This document shows, piece by piece, positions 15,760-22,745 of a DNA stretch of 26,401 nt. Both the position numbers and the translations under genes were made by a program. The notes under the pieces are model-generated. The model was not told the origin of the DNA. It searched no databases and was given only the letters and a program-made list of their open reading frames with translations. Source of the stretch: DAIRUQ01 sp036803245 (lineage in GTDB: Bacteria; Chloroflexota; Anaerolineae; UBA1429). Positions within the stretch are counted from its first letter, which is position 1. Each line of letters starts with the position of its first letter. The stretch spans positions 1 to 26,401 of the forward strand of contig DAIRUQ010000038.1 in NCBI GenBank assembly GCA_036803245.1. The letters are read 5' to 3'.

Positions 15760-15789
15760 TTGACGCGCGAGCGGGCCGCTGACTATCAT
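15760..15789 (+). promoter_or_regulatory. Promoter of the DUF457-like/pdp pair
   Basis: TTGACG (15760-15765), an 18-bp spacer and TATCAT (15784-15789) point to the right. The -35 lies 8 bp from the -35 of the opposing promoter. The leader would be only about 10 nt, holding the GAGGGGGGAG ribosome site. Confidence 0.55.
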
Positions 15790-15806
15790 GATGGCGAGGG
15801 GGGAGC

Positions 15807-16295
15807 ATGATTCTGCCAGGGCATCTGGCTAGCGCCTGGATGGCCGCGCGGGGCCTGCGCACCGACATGCGGGCGGCGATGGGCGCGGCCATGTTTCCGG
15901 ACCTGATCGACAAGCCGTTGCGCTGGGTCTTTGGCGTAACGCCCAACGATAGGCTACCCGCTCACACGCTGCTGGGTTGGGGACTGACCACGGCGCTGGT
16001 CGGCGTGCTCTGGGGTCGTCGGCGGGCGGCGGGCTGGGCGACGGGGTACGGCGCTCACCTCCTGGGGGACCAGGTTAACGCCTACCTGAACCCTGGCAGG
16101 CTATACCTGGCCTGGCCGTTCGTGCGCTACCGTATGCACACAGGGCCCACGGGGTTGGGCTCTAGCCTCAAGGACTTTGGGGGACGTTCGCTGACGCTCG
16201 AGGCTCTGGTGACGTTGGTGGGGCTCTATGCCATGTGGCGCCATCATCGAGGCTTGACGAGCGGGGCGGGTGCCGACAAGGAGGATGCAGGATGA
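15807..16295 (+). CDS. Small membrane protein, DUF457/YdjM-like putative metal-dependent hydrolase
   Basis: This 162-aa protein has three or four hydrophobic segments (about 55-70, 75-90 and 128-145, with weaker ones before). It carries scattered His/Asp residues in the pattern of the YdjM/DUF457 'membrane-bound metal-dependent hydrolase' group: PGHLASAW at the N-terminus, MFPDLIDK (29-36), PAHTLLGWG and GAHLLGDQVN. No activity has been firmly assigned to that group, so the function here is unknown. Translation starts at ATG 15807 behind a strong GAGGGGGGAG site. The stop overlaps the start of the nucleoside phosphorylase gene (ATGA), so the two are probably co-expressed, although no functional link is evident. 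Confidence 0.6.
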   Translation: MILPGHLASAWMAARGLRTDMRAAMGAAMFPDLIDKPLRWVFGVTPNDRLPAHTLLGWGLTTALVGVLWGRRRAAGWATGYGAHLLGDQVNAYLNPGRLYLAWPFVRYRMHTGPTGLGSSLKDFGGRSLTLEALVTLVGLYAMWRHHRGLTSGAGADKEDAG

Positions 16296-17611
16296 GGGCC
16301 ACCGACGTGATCGCCAAAAAGCGCGACGGGTACGAGCTCTCTGGCAGCGAGATTCGGTTCATGGTGGATGGACTGCTTTCGGGTGAGGTAGCCGACTATC
16401 AGATGGCGGCATGGCTGATGGCGGTGCTGCTGCGCGGGATGACCGATCGCGAGACGCACGATCTGACCAGGGCGATGGTCGAGTCTGGCGAGGTGCTAGA
16501 CTTGAGCGACCTGGCGCCCGTGGTGGTCGACAAGCACTCTACGGGCGGCGTGGGCGACAAGACCACGCTGGTGGTGGCGCCCTTGGTGGCGGCAGCGGGT
16601 CTGCCCGTCGCCAAGATGTCGGGCCGAGGACTGGGCTACTCGGGCGGGACTCTGGACAAGCTGGAGGCCATCCCAGGCTATGATGTGAACCTGGATCGAG
16701 AGCGCTTTATGGCGTGCGTGCGTGAGCATGGCATCGTCGTTAGTGGGCAGACGGCGGACCTAGCTCCAGCCGACGGGCTGTTGTATGCGTTGCGCGACGT
16801 GACGGCTACGGTGCCAAGTATGCCGCTGATTGCCAGCTCGATCATGAGCAAAAAGCTGGCCGCTGGAGCCGACGCGCTGGTGCTGGACGTCAAGGTGGGG
16901 CGCGGCGCCTTTATGGAGACGCCCGAGGAGGCGCGCGAGCTGGCCGAGCTCATGGTGCGCATTGGCGAGGCGGCGGGCAAGCGCGTCACTGCACTCCTCT
17001 CGGACATGAGCCAGCCGCTGGGGTGCGCCGTGGGCAACGCGTTGGAGACCCGTGAGGCCATTGAAACCTTGCATGGGAAGGGTCCGCAGGATTTTGCCCT
17101 GCACTGTGCGCGGGTGGCAGGTGAGATGCTCTACCTGGGTGAGCTGGCTGACAGCCCCGAGGCGGGGGCCAGGCGGGCCGATGCCATGCTGGCCGATGGC
17201 ACGGCCAGGCAAAAGTTCACCGAGTGGATCAGCGCCCAGGGCGGCGATCCGCGGGTTGCCGAGGACTTGTCGCTGCTGCCCCAGGCGCCACTGGTGCGCT
17301 CGCTCCCCGCGCCCATCGCGGGGTACCTGGCTGCGATGGACGCCCGCACGGTGGGCTTGACCGCGGTGGAGCTGGGCGCTGGCCGCCAGAAAAAGGGCGA
17401 GGCGATCGACCTATCGGTGGGGATCGTCGTCCGAAAGAAGGTGGGGGATCCGATCGCCCAGGGCGAGCCGCTGCTAGAGATCCACGCGCGCGATGAGGCT
17501 ACGGCGGAGGCCGCGGCGCGGCGGCTACACGAGGGCATCGAGATCGCGGACGCGGCCCCGCAACCGCCACCCCATCTGTGGGGCGTTGTGCGGAGCCGCG
17601 ATCAGGGCTGA
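16292..17611 (+). CDS. pdp: Pyrimidine-nucleoside phosphorylase (thymidine phosphorylase family)
   Basis: This cytoplasmic salvage enzyme splits uridine, thymidine or deoxyuridine with phosphate into base and (deoxy)ribose-1-phosphate. The 439-aa protein starts RATDVIAKKRDGYELSGSEI, close to Bacillus Pdp, and has the phosphate-binding KHSTGGVGDKTTL (81-93), the family signature SGRGLGYSGGTLDKLE (110-125), ASSIMSKKLAAGADALVLDVKVG, and a C-terminal PYNP domain with VGDPIAQGEPLLEIHA. In the signature a Ser (117) replaces the usual Thr. The frame is open from 16235, but the ATG at 16292 has GGAGG 7 nt upstream and overlaps the previous stop. Whether it prefers thymidine (DeoA) or both pyrimidine nucleosides (Pdp) cannot be settled here. 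It is convergent with the glycosyltransferase gene, with only 13 bp between stops. Confidence 0.92.
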   Translation: MRATDVIAKKRDGYELSGSEIRFMVDGLLSGEVADYQMAAWLMAVLLRGMTDRETHDLTRAMVESGEVLDLSDLAPVVVDKHSTGGVGDKTTLVVAPLVAAAGLPVAKMSGRGLGYSGGTLDKLEAIPGYDVNLDRERFMACVREHGIVVSGQTADLAPADGLLYALRDVTATVPSMPLIASSIMSKKLAAGADALVLDVKVGRGAFMETPEEARELAELMVRIGEAAGKRVTALLSDMSQPLGCAVGNALETREAIETLHGKGPQDFALHCARVAGEMLYLGELADSPEAGARRADAMLADGTARQKFTEWISAQGGDPRVAEDLSLLPQAPLVRSLPAPIAGYLAAMDARTVGLTAVELGAGRQKKGEAIDLSVGIVVRKKVGDPIAQGEPLLEIHARDEATAEAAARRLHEGIEIADAAPQPPPHLWGVVRSRDQG

Positions 17612-17624
17612 GCCGGTAAAGGAG

Positions 17625-18824
17625 CTACCAGTCGGCGAGTTGGCGCTCGGCCGCCACGCGCGTGTAGACGGCCTCGGTCTGCTCGGCAATGGTATCCCAG
17701 TTGTAGCGGGTGGTTACCACACGGTAGGCGTTCTCCACCCGCTGCTGCGCCCACTGGGGCTGCTCCAGGGTGTGGATGATGCCCCAAGCGCACGAGGCGG
17801 GGTCGTCGGGATAAACGGTGATGCCTGTCTCGCCATGCTCGACGATTTCTGCTAGGCCGCCCACCTCGCTGACCACCACCGGCACCCGCGCCGCCATGGC
17901 CTCCAGCGCTACGATGCCGAATGGTTCGTACAGGCTTGGGAAAACGGCACAATGGGCCACCTTGTAGAGGCGGTTGCGGTCCTCATCGCTGATGAATCCG
18001 GCCAGCAGTACCTTGCCCGCCAGACCTAGCTCTTCTACCAGCCCCGCCAAATAGTCAGCCTGAGGGCCCTTGCCCGCGATGACGAACTTGGCCTCGGGCA
18101 CGGCCGCCAGGACGGCCGGCGCGGCACGCACCAGCACCTGCATGCCCTTTTCGTCCACTAGCCGGCCCACGCTGACCACGAGCTTTTCGTGGGGCAGGGC
18201 GTAGCGGGGCCGAAAGGCCGAGAGATCCTCGGCTTCCAGGGCCACAAAAGGTGTGACGTCGACGCCATTGGGGACCACGTCGATCTTGTTGGCGGGCGTG
18301 TTGAGGTAGGAGCTGATCTCGCGCGCCATATAGTCGGCGCAGCCGATCACCCGCCAGGCCTCATAGGCCAGCCGCCACTCGGCATCGTTGATGCGGTAGG
18401 CCGTCTCCGATCCGAGCTGACCGCGCCCGCGGCCGCGTTCGGTGGCGTGAATGGTGGCCACCAGCGGCACTTTGAACTGGTGCTTGAGGGCGATGGCAGC
18501 GGCTGCGGTGAGCCAATCGTGGTTGTGAATGACATCGATCGGGGCGTGGCGCTCCAGAATGCCGGCGCCAACATCGCGCAGCGCGGCGCAGATGCCCTCG
18601 GACTCTTCATAGATGTCAGCATAGTGACCGGCGGGAACATCGACGCGGTGGATGTGCAGGCCGTTGGTGTGTTGGTAGGGAGGAAGGTCGCTTTGACGAC
18701 GGGGGGTGACCAGGTGGATCTCCATGCCGCGCCGAGCCAGGGCGGGCAAGAGGTCAGCCACGTGGCGCCCCAGGCCGCCGACCACGTGGGGCGGGTACTC
18801 CCAACTCAGGACGAGAACGCGCAT
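17625..18824 (-). CDS. GT4-family (GT-B fold) glycosyltransferase, glycogen-synthase-like
   Basis: This 399-aa retaining glycosyltransferase probably uses a nucleotide- or phospho-sugar donor. The N-terminus VLVLSWEYPPHVVGGLGRHV (3-22) carries the Gly-rich loop typical of the GT4/GT5 group. The C-terminal half has VVSVGRLVDEKGMQVLVRA and the donor-site E-x7-E motif EPFGIVALE (E300, E308), followed by EVGGLAEIV. The start resembles actinobacterial and Chloroflexi glycogen synthases/maltosyl-1-phosphate transferases, but sucrose- or lipid-glycan enzymes look similar, so the acceptor is not assigned. A longer frame reaches 18893. The ATG at 18824 has a GAGGTGA ribosome site and begins the conserved domain, and the upstream part lies inside the promoter region. 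Confidence 0.87.
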   Translation of the reverse strand: MRVLVLSWEYPPHVVGGLGRHVADLLPALARRGMEIHLVTPRRQSDLPPYQHTNGLHIHRVDVPAGHYADIYEESEGICAALRDVGAGILERHAPIDVIHNHDWLTAAAAIALKHQFKVPLVATIHATERGRGRGQLGSETAYRINDAEWRLAYEAWRVIGCADYMAREISSYLNTPANKIDVVPNGVDVTPFVALEAEDLSAFRPRYALPHEKLVVSVGRLVDEKGMQVLVRAAPAVLAAVPEAKFVIAGKGPQADYLAGLVEELGLAGKVLLAGFISDEDRNRLYKVAHCAVFPSLYEPFGIVALEAMAARVPVVVSEVGGLAEIVEHGETGITVYPDDPASCAWGIIHTLEQPQWAQQRVENAYRVVTTRYNWDTIAEQTEAVYTRVAAERQLADW

Positions 18825-18864
18825 GGTCTCACCTCGCTGGTCTGGTAGACGCTGATGATACCGC

Positions 18865-18893
18865 ATTGTAGACGAGCGAAGGTCGTTCGCCAA
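18865..18893 (-). promoter_or_regulatory. Promoter of the glycosyltransferase gene
   Basis: Minus-strand TTGGCG (complement of 18888-18893), a 17-bp spacer and TACAAT (complement of 18865-18870). It rules out the longer frame that would start at 18893. Confidence 0.6.
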
Positions 18894-18942
18894 GGTCTCG
18901 CGTGACGTGCGCCCACCCGCACACCAGTGTTGTCAAAGGTGC

Positions 18943-18970
18943 TTGCCCGTTGAGCGTGGCGGCCTACAAT
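18943..18970 (+). promoter_or_regulatory. Promoter of the 131-aa tandem-repeat protein gene
   Basis: TTGCCC (18943-18948), a 16-bp spacer and TACAAT (18965-18970). Transcription would start near 18977, immediately ahead of the AAAGGAGG ribosome site, so the leader is very short and the GTG at 18975 is excluded as a start. Confidence 0.55.
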
Positions 18971-18989
18971 CGAGGTGAAAGGAGGCAGT

Positions 18990-19385
18990 ATGCGTGACGA
19001 GATTATTCAGGCGGCGCAAGAGCGGGCGGTGAATGGGCAGGTGTCGTGTCGCGATGCACACGCCATCGCCGCAGAGCTGGAGGTTCAACCCTTGGAGGTG
19101 GGGCTGGCAATCAACCGAGCCACGGATCTGCGGTTCTATCGCTGCCAACTAGGGCTGTTTGGCTACGGGCCCAAGACGGAGGGCCACCACAAGATCGCCA
19201 TGCCGGCGCCCTTTGTGCCGGCTGACATCCAGGCCGCCCTGGAAGAGCTGGCCGAGGATGGCGTCATCGGTTGTGCCGATGTGTGGGCGGTGGCGGAGCG
19301 TTTCGCCTATCCGCGGCTGGGAGTGGCCAACATTGTCGAGGCGATGGGGCTCAAGCTGCGGCGTTGTCAGATAGGGTGCTTCTAG
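18990..19385 (+). CDS. Unrecognised 131-aa protein made of two copies of one unit
   Basis: I do not recognise this family. The protein consists of two similar units of 53 residues, 5-57 and 79-131, joined by a 21-residue linker rich in Pro and charged residues (about 58-78, PKTEGHHKIAMPAPF). Each unit starts with an I-Q-A-A-x-E helix, has a central Cys (C20 and C95) in a C-x-D-x-x-A-x-A-x-E context, and ends in R-C-Q-(L/I)-G-x-F (51-57 and 125-131). The helical, winged-helix-like look suggests a DNA- or metal-binding role, but this is a guess. No signal peptide or membrane helix is present. The ATG at 18990 is preceded by AAAGGAGG with ideal spacing. It is transcribed alone, divergent from the glycosyltransferase. 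Confidence 0.75.
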   Translation: MRDEIIQAAQERAVNGQVSCRDAHAIAAELEVQPLEVGLAINRATDLRFYRCQLGLFGYGPKTEGHHKIAMPAPFVPADIQAALEELAEDGVIGCADVWAVAERFAYPRLGVANIVEAMGLKLRRCQIGCF

Positions 19386-19485
19386 TCAAGGGATCGGGAG
19401 GGCTCTTGACTGCGTGCTGAGCGACACTCGTTTTCGCCGCGCGCTCGCTCTGTCTAGGGGCAGATTTGCTTTCCTGCGAATAAAG

Positions 19486-19542
19486 TCTTACGCTATGACA
19501 TAGACTCGATCGTACTCATACTAACATAAAGATAGCGTAAGA
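19486..19542. repeat. 11-bp inverted repeat flanking a candidate promoter
   Basis: TCTTACGCTAT (19486-19496) and its exact reverse complement ATAGCGTAAGA (19532-19542) are separated by 35 bp of unusually AT-rich sequence. Inside the left edge a second palindrome, CTATG-A-CATAG (19493-19503), overlaps the arm. The spacer holds a candidate promoter (19495-19522). The position 52 bp before the LRR gene suggests an operator pair, or a hairpin if transcribed. Confidence 0.6.
19495..19522 (+). promoter_or_regulatory. Candidate promoter of the LRR lipoprotein gene
   Basis: ATGACA (5 of 6 to TTGACA, 19495-19500), a 16-bp spacer and CATACT (4 of 6, 19517-19522). It is weaker than the other promoters here and is supported mainly by its position between the inverted-repeat arms. 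Confidence 0.35.
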
Positions 19543-19593
19543 GGGTCGCGGTTGGCATTTGTCTCACACTGACAAAGAGGGAGCGACGGGGAA

Positions 19594-20886
19594 ATGAGAC
19601 GTGTTCTTGCCATGACCATGGGTTTGTTGCTGATGGTGGCGGTGATTGGTTGCGGGGCGCCCGCGACCAGCGCACCTCCGGAGCCGACCATCGCGCCGCC
19701 GGCCACCACCGAACCACAGCCGACCAAAGAGCCCACACGAGAGCCGACGCTGGAGCCCACTCCAGAGCCAACGCCAGAGGTGCTGGTCTTTGGCGATGCC
19801 GCGCTCGAGGCCAAGGTGCGTGCCGCTCTGGACAAGCCAGAGGGCGACATCACGGTGGCTGACGCCGAAAGCGTGACGCAGCTGGATCTCCACAACGAGT
19901 GGCAGCCGCAAATGCCAGAGGAGATTTTGGTTCGGGATATAGGCGCCCTGGCCCAGTTCCGCAACCTGACCTCTCTGGATCTCAGCTTTAACGCGGTCAC
20001 CGACGTCACCGCGCTGGCAGAGCTCACCAAGCTGGAATTCCTCAGTCTGGGCGGCAACAACCTCAGCGACGTGTCCCCGCTGGCGGGGTTGACTGGCCTG
20101 CTGGGGCTGCAACTGTGGGGCAGCCGTGGCATCGACGACATCAGCGCCCTGGCGGGCATGGAGCGATTGACCACGCTGGCCGTGGGAGGATGCCAGATCA
20201 GTGACATCAGCGTGGTCGCCAACATGCGCCAGCTCGAGGTCTTGGATATCGTGGGCAACCAGATCACGGATCTCTCCCCGCTGGCTGGCCTGCCGCTGAG
20301 CAGCCTCAGGCTGAACGACAACCCGATAACGGACTGGAGCCCGATCGAGGATCTCTACCCGACGCTGGAGGAAAAGGACTTTGAGCTGCTCTCGACCGAG
20401 GGCGTGCCGGACGAGCCACTGGTGATCGAGGATCCCCAGTTCGAGGCGGCGCTCCGCACCGCCATGGGCATCCACGACCGCCCGATCACGCTCAGAGATG
20501 CGTTCCTGGCGCAGGGGCTGACCATCACCAGCGAAAAGGAGCCCGGCGCACAGTTCTCGGACATTAGCCCGCTGGCCCATTTCCCGAATCTGACGCGCCT
20601 GGCGTTCAACTCGAACCTGATCAGCGACCTGAGTCCGCTCTCGGGCCTCTCCAATCTGACCGAGCTTTCGGTGGGGTTCAACCAGGTGGCGGATCTGACG
20701 CCGCTGGCCGAGATGGTGCAGCTCGAAAAGCTGGAGCTCAATAACAACCAGATCATCGACGTAAGCCCGCTGGCCGGGCTGGTCAACTTGCACTCTCTCA
20801 CCTTGCGCGACAATCCCATCGAGGACTTTAGCCCGCTTGAAGATATCTTCCCGAGCCTGCAGTGGAAGGACTTTGAGCTAGAGTGA
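19594..20886 (+). CDS. Leucine-rich-repeat lipoprotein with a duplicated module
   Basis: This 430-aa protein is predicted to be secreted and anchored by lipid. An MRR start and hydrophobic helix (8-19) lead to the lipobox VIGC with Cys20. A Pro/Thr/Glu linker with EPT-type repeats (about 28-62) lifts the rest away from the membrane. Two SDS22/internalin-like LRR modules follow (about 66-265 and 277-430) with units such as LTSLDLSFNAVTDVTAL and LEKLELNNNQIIDVSPLAGL. Each module begins with an acidic-helical cap (DAALEAKVRAAL and DPQFEAALRTAM) and ends in a near-identical closing motif (DWSPIEDLYP...KDFEL and DFSPLEDIFP...KDFEL). The role is probably ligand binding or adhesion at the cell surface, and the ligand is unknown. 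The ribosome site ahead of ATG 19594 is weak (GAGGGAG some 10 nt away). Confidence 0.85.
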   Translation: MRRVLAMTMGLLLMVAVIGCGAPATSAPPEPTIAPPATTEPQPTKEPTREPTLEPTPEPTPEVLVFGDAALEAKVRAALDKPEGDITVADAESVTQLDLHNEWQPQMPEEILVRDIGALAQFRNLTSLDLSFNAVTDVTALAELTKLEFLSLGGNNLSDVSPLAGLTGLLGLQLWGSRGIDDISALAGMERLTTLAVGGCQISDISVVANMRQLEVLDIVGNQITDLSPLAGLPLSSLRLNDNPITDWSPIEDLYPTLEEKDFELLSTEGVPDEPLVIEDPQFEAALRTAMGIHDRPITLRDAFLAQGLTITSEKEPGAQFSDISPLAHFPNLTRLAFNSNLISDLSPLSGLSNLTELSVGFNQVADLTPLAEMVQLEKLELNNNQIIDVSPLAGLVNLHSLTLRDNPIEDFSPLEDIFPSLQWKDFELE

Positions 20887-20978
20887 TCGGCTAGCATCCT
20901 GCGGATGTGGTCTGCAAGGGTGGATGCTCGGGTGGGTTCCGTGAGCCCCTCGAGCGGCTTGCTGCGATGGCTGGGCGA

Positions 20979-21007
20979 TTGACACTCTGCTCGCGCGCGA
21001 GTATAGT
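20979..21007 (+). promoter_or_regulatory. Strong promoter with a palindromic spacer
   Basis: TTGACA (20979-20984), a 17-bp spacer and TATAGT (21002-21007). The spacer ends in a perfect 12-bp palindrome CTCGCGCGCGAG (20990-21001) directly against the -10 box, a likely repressor site. Transcription would start near 21014, which sets the start of the next gene at 21036. The remainder of 20887-20978 shows no gene. Confidence 0.75.
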
Positions 21008-21035
21008 CTCGGCCAAGCCCAACGGAGTGTGTACT

Positions 21036-21338
21036 ATGGCCAGAGCAGCCAAACGATTCTCCTACAACCGCCTGTTGGCGATGAGCTCGATGAAGGGTAG
21101 CGACGTCGAAAGGCTATCGCCGGCGCAGCGCCGCGTGTACCTGGAGCGCCAACTGCGCATCGTGGGCCTGCAGATATACCTGCTGGGCCACGAGCTGGGC
21201 GTTGATCCCGAGTTGGAGCCCAGCGCTTGGAGTTGGACGGTCGAGTCGCGAAACAAGGAGCGCTGGAGTGCGCTGCTGCAGCTCGAGTATCTGGTGGCGG
21301 CGCGTGAGGCGATCCAGGAAACGTTGGATGCGCTCTAG
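21036..21338 (+). CDS. Unrecognised 100-aa soluble, basic/helical protein
   Basis: I do not recognise this family. The frame is open from 20907, but the promoter at 20979-21007 places transcription after that, so ATG 21036 is the likely start, with CGGAG about 8 nt upstream. The protein has a basic N-terminus (MARAAKRFSYNR), a long amphipathic helix (about 28-56, SPAQRRVYLERQLRIVGLQI), a short loop with Pro residues and Trp66/Trp68, and a second helix (about 70-99). The layout is a two-helix hairpin with no Cys, signal peptide or membrane segment. A strong hairpin follows the gene. Its palindromic promoter implies control by a dedicated regulator. Confidence 0.7.
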   Translation: MARAAKRFSYNRLLAMSSMKGSDVERLSPAQRRVYLERQLRIVGLQIYLLGHELGVDPELEPSAWSWTVESRNKERWSALLQLEYLVAAREAIQETLDAL

Positions 21339-21352
21339 GGCTGTATGACGCG

Positions 21353-21384
21353 AATGGGAGGGATGCGAGCGCATCCCTCCCATT
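21353..21384 (+). terminator. Perfect 14-bp hairpin after the 100-aa gene
   Basis: Stem 21353-21366 pairs perfectly with 21371-21384 around a GAGC loop, starting 14 nt after the stop codon. There is no T run (ACTGTAGGG follows), so it may be a partial terminator or an mRNA stabilising or processing hairpin ahead of the downstream genes, for which no separate promoter is visible. Confidence 0.6.
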
Positions 21385-21408
21385 ACTGTAGGGAGGTCAG
21401 GTCGGGCG

Positions 21409-21654
21409 ATGCCGGGGTGGTGGCGACGTCTCCGCGACATGCCCGATCGCGAACGGGCTCGTCTGATCGCCGCCATCGGCGGGGGCGTGGTGATCGGGCT
21501 GTTGTATGCCCTGGGGTTGGTCGCGCTGTATCTGCATCTGCGCTACCTGCGCCCCTTGGCTCCGGCGGCGACCACGCCGCCTCCAGCCACGGCCGTGACC
21601 TCCCAGCCAGCCCCTACCGCTACGCTGTTTCCTACCATCACGCCTACGCCGTGA
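21409..21654 (+). CDS. Small single-pass membrane protein with Pro/Thr-rich tail
   Basis: This 81-aa protein has a basic N-terminus (PGWWRRLRDMPDRERAR), one clear transmembrane helix (about 19-44, with AAIGGGVVIGLLYALGLVALYL), and a C-terminal tail of about 30 residues made almost wholly of Pro, Thr, Ala and Ser. The charge bias suggests N-in, C-out topology. I recognise no family. An overlapping frame that extends the downstream peptidase upstream to 21345 covers this stretch, but it has no ribosome site and a low-complexity Arg-rich sequence, whereas this frame makes a sensible membrane protein. It ends 23 nt before the first M42 peptidase gene, so it may be part of that operon. Confidence 0.65.
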   Translation: MPGWWRRLRDMPDRERARLIAAIGGGVVIGLLYALGLVALYLHLRYLRPLAPAATTPPPATAVTSQPAPTATLFPTITPTP

Positions 21655-21677
21655 CCCCCAACGAAAGGACGAGGTCT

Positions 21678-22745
21678 ATGGAAGCCAAGCCACTGTTGGA
21701 GCGACTGACCCAGGCGCATGGCGTCGCTGGCTACGAAGGCGACGTGCGCGCTGTGGTGCGAGAGGTGCTAGGGCCACTGGTCGACGAGATGCGGGTGGAT
21801 GCCCTGGGGAACGTGATCGCCGTCAAGCGGGGCACGGGCGCTGAGCCACGCCGCCGCTTGCTGCTGGCAGGTCACATGGATGAGATCGGCATGGCGGTGG
21901 TGGCCCAACGCGAAGCCATGCTTCAGGTCACCACCATCGGGGGGATCGATCCCCGTACGGTGCTGGGGCAGGAGGTGGTGGTTCACGGCAAGCGGCGACT
22001 GCGAGGCATTCTGGGCAGTCGGCCACCGCACGTGGTGCCGTTGGAGGCGCGGAGCAAGCCGGTGCCTATCCAGGAGTTGTACGTGGATACGGGGCTGTCT
22101 GCTGAGGCGGTGCGCGAGTTGGTTTCGGTGGGCGACGTGGTCTCGATCCGAGGCGATTTCACCGAGCTGGTCGGCGGCGCTGTGGCCTCCAAGGCCATGG
22201 ACGACCGCGCTGGGGTGGCGGCCGTCATTCTGGCGGTGGATCACCTGAGCCGTATGGAGCATTCGTGGGACGTGGTGGCAGTGGCGACCACGCAGGAGGA
22301 GCGGGGTCTGCTGGGTGCCACGGTGGCGGGCTATGGCGTGGTCCCCGATGCCGCCATTGCGGTGGACGTGGGCTTTGCCAAGCAGCAGGGTGTGGGCGAC
22401 CACGAATCGATTGCCCTGGACGGTGGGCCCGCCATCGCCTGGGGGGCCAATGCCCATCCCGTGATGGCCAGGCGGCTCGGTGAGGTCGCCGAGGCGTGGG
22501 AGATCCCCCATCAGCAAGAGTTTATCCCAGGGCGCTCGGGCACCGACGCGTGGGCCCTGCAAGTGACGCGGAGCGGCGTCCCGACGGCGGTGGTGTCGAT
22601 CCCGTTGCGCTATATGCACACCGTGGTAGAGCTGCTGACGGTGCGGGATCTGGAACGCACGGGGCGGCTTTTGGCGGCCTTTGCGGCTAGCCTGGATGAG
22701 GGCACGGCCCAAGAGATGGGCCTGGCCAAGGAGGTGAGCGCATGA
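21678..22745 (+). CDS. M42-family metallo-aminopeptidase, paralogue 1
   Basis: M42 enzymes are cytoplasmic di-metal aminopeptidases that assemble into tetrahedral dodecamers (TET) and trim peptides released by proteases. The 355-aa protein has the expected ligands: H66 and D68 in GHMDEIG, D175 in KAMDDRAG, catalytic E207 and E208 in TTQEERG, D230 in AIAVDVG, and H314 in RYMHTV. It starts at ATG 21678 behind GAGG and AAAGGA sites, at the beginning of the conserved domain. The stop overlaps the next gene (ATGA). Substrate preference differs between M42 members and cannot be inferred. It is the most diverged of the three copies around residues 240-290. Confidence 0.92.
   Translation: MEAKPLLERLTQAHGVAGYEGDVRAVVREVLGPLVDEMRVDALGNVIAVKRGTGAEPRRRLLLAGHMDEIGMAVVAQREAMLQVTTIGGIDPRTVLGQEVVVHGKRRLRGILGSRPPHVVPLEARSKPVPIQELYVDTGLSAEAVRELVSVGDVVSIRGDFTELVGGAVASKAMDDRAGVAAVILAVDHLSRMEHSWDVVAVATTQEERGLLGATVAGYGVVPDAAIAVDVGFAKQQGVGDHESIALDGGPAIAWGANAHPVMARRLGEVAEAWEIPHQQEFIPGRSGTDAWALQVTRSGVPTAVVSIPLRYMHTVVELLTVRDLERTGRLLAAFAASLDEGTAQEMGLAKEVSA

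Noticed and set aside
19384..19411. 7-bp hairpin AGTCAAG/CTTGACT after the 131-aa gene
   Set aside because: The 14-nt loop, short stem and lack of a T run make it a poor terminator; it may be chance.
20893..20927. AGCATCC/GGATGCT inverted pair after the LRR gene as a terminator
   Set aside because: Arms are short, the loop is over 20 nt and no T run follows.
21345..21677. N-terminal extension of the first M42 peptidase
   Set aside because: The extension is Arg/Ser-rich, overlaps the hairpin and the small membrane gene, and lacks a ribosome site; ATG 21678 starts the conserved domain.
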